DNA from: Bacteroidales bacterium UBA4331
GTDB lineage: Bacteria > Bacteroidota > Bacteroidia > Bacteroidales > Paludibacteraceae
NCBI GenBank assembly: GCA_002394395.1
Contig: DGTR01000012.1
Coordinates: forward strand, 1 to 32,926
Reading direction: 5' to 3'
Length of the DNA stretch: 32,926 nt
Made by a program: the position numbers and the translations under genes. The notes below the pieces were generated by a model, which saw only the letters and a list, made by a program, of their open reading frames with translations, ran no database searches and was not told where the DNA came from. Positions within the stretch are counted from its first letter, which is position 1, and every line of letters begins with the position of its first letter. Positions 30,710 to 32,926 of this stretch are shown in pieces.

Positions 30710-32926
30710 TTATTTCATTTCTACGCCGAGGGCATTGTACATCTTGCCGTCACGGATGATGAGGATTTGGCCGTCACGAATCAGCTTTTGGCTGTCGGAC
30801 TTGGGCTCTTGGCTGATTTCGTCGAGGGCGGAGGGCACTTCTATAGCCCAACTGATGCCGTAGATAGCCACGGAGCCGGACGGGGTGAGGTCTTCATTCT
30901 CTACGATCCAGTCGGCTTTCGCACGACGCGGCATGTGTTTGGTCGGTGCGGCAGCAGGCAGTTCGGGTTCGGGGATGAATCCGAAGATATATGCGCGTGC
31001 AGCGGCTTCGATGTCATAAGGTACTTCGATAACACCTTTGACGAGATGTACAAAGTCTTGGAAGGTGTCACTGTTACCGATTTGTACCGCGAGCAGGTGA
31101 TCACCTTCGGTCTTAACGGTGATAGAGATGGTACCTTGACCCGACGGCAGTTCAACGATCATACCGCTGAAGTTATTGCGGATAATATCGCTGTTATCGG
31201 GGTTCGCGAGGATATTGCTGAGCATCACTTCATCGACCACGGTATTGAGGACGAGTGCTTGTTCGGCAGCGTCGTAATGGTCGCCGTTAGTGGTGTCGCA
31301 GGTGATATAGAGGTTGCCCACTACGGCGTTGGTGAGGTCGGTGTTGGCCGGGAGGTTAGCTACAGAGATCGTTCCTTCTTCTGCGAGCGGCTCGATGTCG
31401 GTTACTTCAGCGGGTTTGGTCTCCGGATCCATCTCAATGATATGCTGGAAGAGGTTCCACTGTGCATCATTGCGGTAAGCTGCGAGCGTACCGGCGGGTA
31501 CATAGAGGGTAGCTGTCTCGTGCGGGTCGTTGTACCAGTTCTCAAACGCGCCTTCTTCGAGCACGCCGGCAGGGTTCTCAATCAGCGAGGTGATGAGGGT
31601 GAGATTTGTGAGGTTCATAAATCCGTAGTCCGCGACATGCTTGAGGTTCGCAGGCAAAGTGAGCGAACGGATACCGTACAGTTCGTTGAATGCCTCTTGT
31701 TCAATAGAGTCCACAGAAGCGGGGATGAAAGCGCCAGCGGTAGCCGCTACGAGGGTGTTGTCGGCAGTACGGATGATGGCGTTGCAGTTGTCACGGCTGT
31801 CGAACACGGTGTTGGCAGGGTTGACGGTCAGTTTAGCAATATTGGTTCCTAACAAAGCCGATCCTTCGATCTCAATGACTCCCGCGGGGATCTCCAGTGA
31901 ACGGAGCGGGCATCCACGGAACAGACGGTTGTTCAATACTTGCAGTGATGCCGGTAGGTGGATTTCCGTCAAGGCTTCGCAACCCGCGAAAGCCCCCGGA
32001 CCGATGTATATGACTTCATCGGGTATGATGATAGTCCGCAGGGCAACGCAGCCGAAGAAGATACGGTCTTGGATAGCTGTTGTACCCGGCGCAAAAGTGG
32101 CTTTGACGAGGTTCTCGTTATCTTGGAAAGCGGCGTCGCTGTCAAGCCAATTGGAGGACGAAGCGGGAATAACGACCTCTTTGAGTCCCGTACGGGCAAA
32201 AGCGAGCCATCCTACTTTTTCCACCGATTCAGGGATGTCAAGCGAGAATAGTTTGTCCGTATATTCGAAGGCTTCCGTGCCTATATACTTGACAGTACTT
32301 GGTATGGTCAGACTGCTGAGGTTGGACGCACCTCGGAAGCAGTATTCGCCGATTTCCTCTACAGCGCAGCGGTGGCGTGTCCAGCCCTCCAGTGGTGCTG
32401 CGGAATATTTGGTGCCGGAACTGTTGGAGAACGAGTAGAAGGTCACCGAGTCCGGAATGATGATGCTCGACTGCTTGTAGGGGAACTCGGAGCTCCATGT
32501 GCTGACGTACGAACCGTCTGGGTTGAGATACCATACTTGCGGAAGGGCGACGGAGAGGTACAAATCGCCTGATCCTTCTTCTTTCTGCGAGACTTTGTAA
32601 TAGAGTCCGCTTTCGTAGAAATCGAAGGTGTAGTCCGCATATCGGATGCCGTACTGCCGCGAGACGTCCATTTCCTGAACGGTGAAGCGGCTCCAAAAAG
32701 CGTCTGCGTTGTAAGCGTTTGCCAGACCTTCGGGCACATAGAGTGTGATGGATGAAGCGTCGGGCTGCGGCGTATCTTCGTCCAGCCAACCGAACATACG
32801 GGTGCCGCGGGTGAGCACGTTGGGCGTGTTGATCTGTACCGACTGCAGGTTGCGTGCATAAGGGCAGAAAGCCAGCGGAATCTCCGTCACGTTCTCACCG
32901 ATGACTACGTTCAGCACTTCGCTCCA
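30710..32926 (-). CDS. BspA-like leucine-rich-repeat surface protein, 5' end outside the window
   Basis: At least 738 residues are visible and the frame is open to the window edge; the GTG at 32917 is internal, not a start. The N-terminal visible part contains BspA/LRR_5 repeats, e.g. EYCFRGASNLSSLTIPSTVKYIG, EAFEYTDKLFSLDIPESVEKVG, GPGAFAGCEALTEIHLPASLQVL and YGFMNLTNLTLIT. These are the about 23-residue units of Treponema pallidum-type/BspA proteins that mediate adhesion. A non-repeat beta-rich region follows (about the last 230 residues, VTDIEPLAEEGTISVAN onwards). The end is the shared tag (K-L-I-R-D-G-Q-I-L-I-I-R-D-G-K-M-Y). It is probably the first visible gene of the surface-protein operon. 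Confidence 0.88.
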   Translation of the reverse strand, partial: WSEVLNVVIGENVTEIPLAFCPYARNLQSVQINTPNVLTRGTRMFGWLDEDTPQPDASSITLYVPEGLANAYNADAFWSRFTVQEMDVSRQYGIRYADYTFDFYESGLYYKVSQKEEGSGDLYLSVALPQVWYLNPDGSYVSTWSSEFPYKQSSIIIPDSVTFYSFSNSSGTKYSAAPLEGWTRHRCAVEEIGEYCFRGASNLSSLTIPSTVKYIGTEAFEYTDKLFSLDIPESVEKVGWLAFARTGLKEVVIPASSSNWLDSDAAFQDNENLVKATFAPGTTAIQDRIFFGCVALRTIIIPDEVIYIGPGAFAGCEALTEIHLPASLQVLNNRLFRGCPLRSLEIPAGVIEIEGSALLGTNIAKLTVNPANTVFDSRDNCNAIIRTADNTLVAATAGAFIPASVDSIEQEAFNELYGIRSLTLPANLKHVADYGFMNLTNLTLITSLIENPAGVLEEGAFENWYNDPHETATLYVPAGTLAAYRNDAQWNLFQHIIEMDPETKPAEVTDIEPLAEEGTISVANLPANTDLTNAVVGNLYITCDTTNGDHYDAAEQALVLNTVVDEVMLSNILANPDNSDIIRNNFSGMIVELPSGQGTISITVKTEGDHLLAVQIGNSDTFQDFVHLVKGVIEVPYDIEAAARAYIFGFIPEPELPAAAPTKHMPRRAKADWIVENEDLTPSGSVAIYGISWAIEVPSALDEISQEPKSDSQKLIRDGQILIIRDGKMYNALGVEMK

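Noticed and set aside
32915..32917. GTG at 32917 as the start of the LRR protein
   Set aside because: The frame continues open to the window edge, and the protein lacks a signal peptide at this point, so the gene is simply cut.

Overview
The window looks like a chromosome segment of a Bacteroidales bacterium (Bacteroidota). The evidence is: Bacteroidota-type promoters (TTG, about 20 bp, TAnnTTTG) in front of at least seven genes; no obvious Shine-Dalgarno sites; Lys-Lys signal peptides and lipoproteins; BspA-type leucine-rich repeats; Spi/C10 cysteine protease architecture; and a shared C-terminal tag on the large secreted proteins. The exact genus cannot be named from sequence alone. All calls come from reading motifs; no search was run.

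Layout. (1) 1-889, minus: the start of a lipoprotein related to sugar-binding periplasmic proteins, cut by the window edge. It is divergent from a TPM-domain/zinc-ribbon protein and lemA (1020-2582, plus). (2) 2585-11028, minus: a cluster of a TetR regulator, a TolC-like outer-membrane protein, a membrane-fusion lipoprotein, an HAE1 RND pump, a small PII-like protein, a GldA-like ABC ATPase and ruvB. The first four form a self-regulated tripartite efflux operon. (3) 11379-12581, minus: a secreted protein with two OB-like modules. It shares a divergent promoter region with (4) 12746-18211, plus: a sigma-54-type response regulator without a DNA-binding domain, recF, a GHL10 glycosidase-like protein and a long-chain acyl-CoA ligase, tightly packed or overlapping. 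(5) tyrS (minus), then a 418-bp intergenic region with strong multi-hairpin structure. (6) 19966-24888, minus: an AT-richer accessory block with a C10 protease, a PLD-like protein, a long hairpin element, and a DUF1016/YhcG-type PDDEXK nuclease flanked by 23-bp direct repeats. (7) 25201-32926, minus: a secreted-protein operon made of a BspA-like LRR protein (cut by the window edge), a 1660-residue modular surface protein and a small lipoprotein, ending at a strong terminator.

The most unusual signal is not a gene. Nearly every gene junction in the window holds its own short tandem repeat, with units of about 7-12 bp and a different family at different junctions. Members of two families also sit in frame inside conserved genes: twice in recF, once in the GHL10 protein, once in the ABC ATPase, and at the N-termini of TetR and RuvB. 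Other points of interest are the two long bulged hairpin elements around the protease/PLD block, the direct repeats around the PDDEXK nuclease, and the common C-terminal tag on four secreted proteins.
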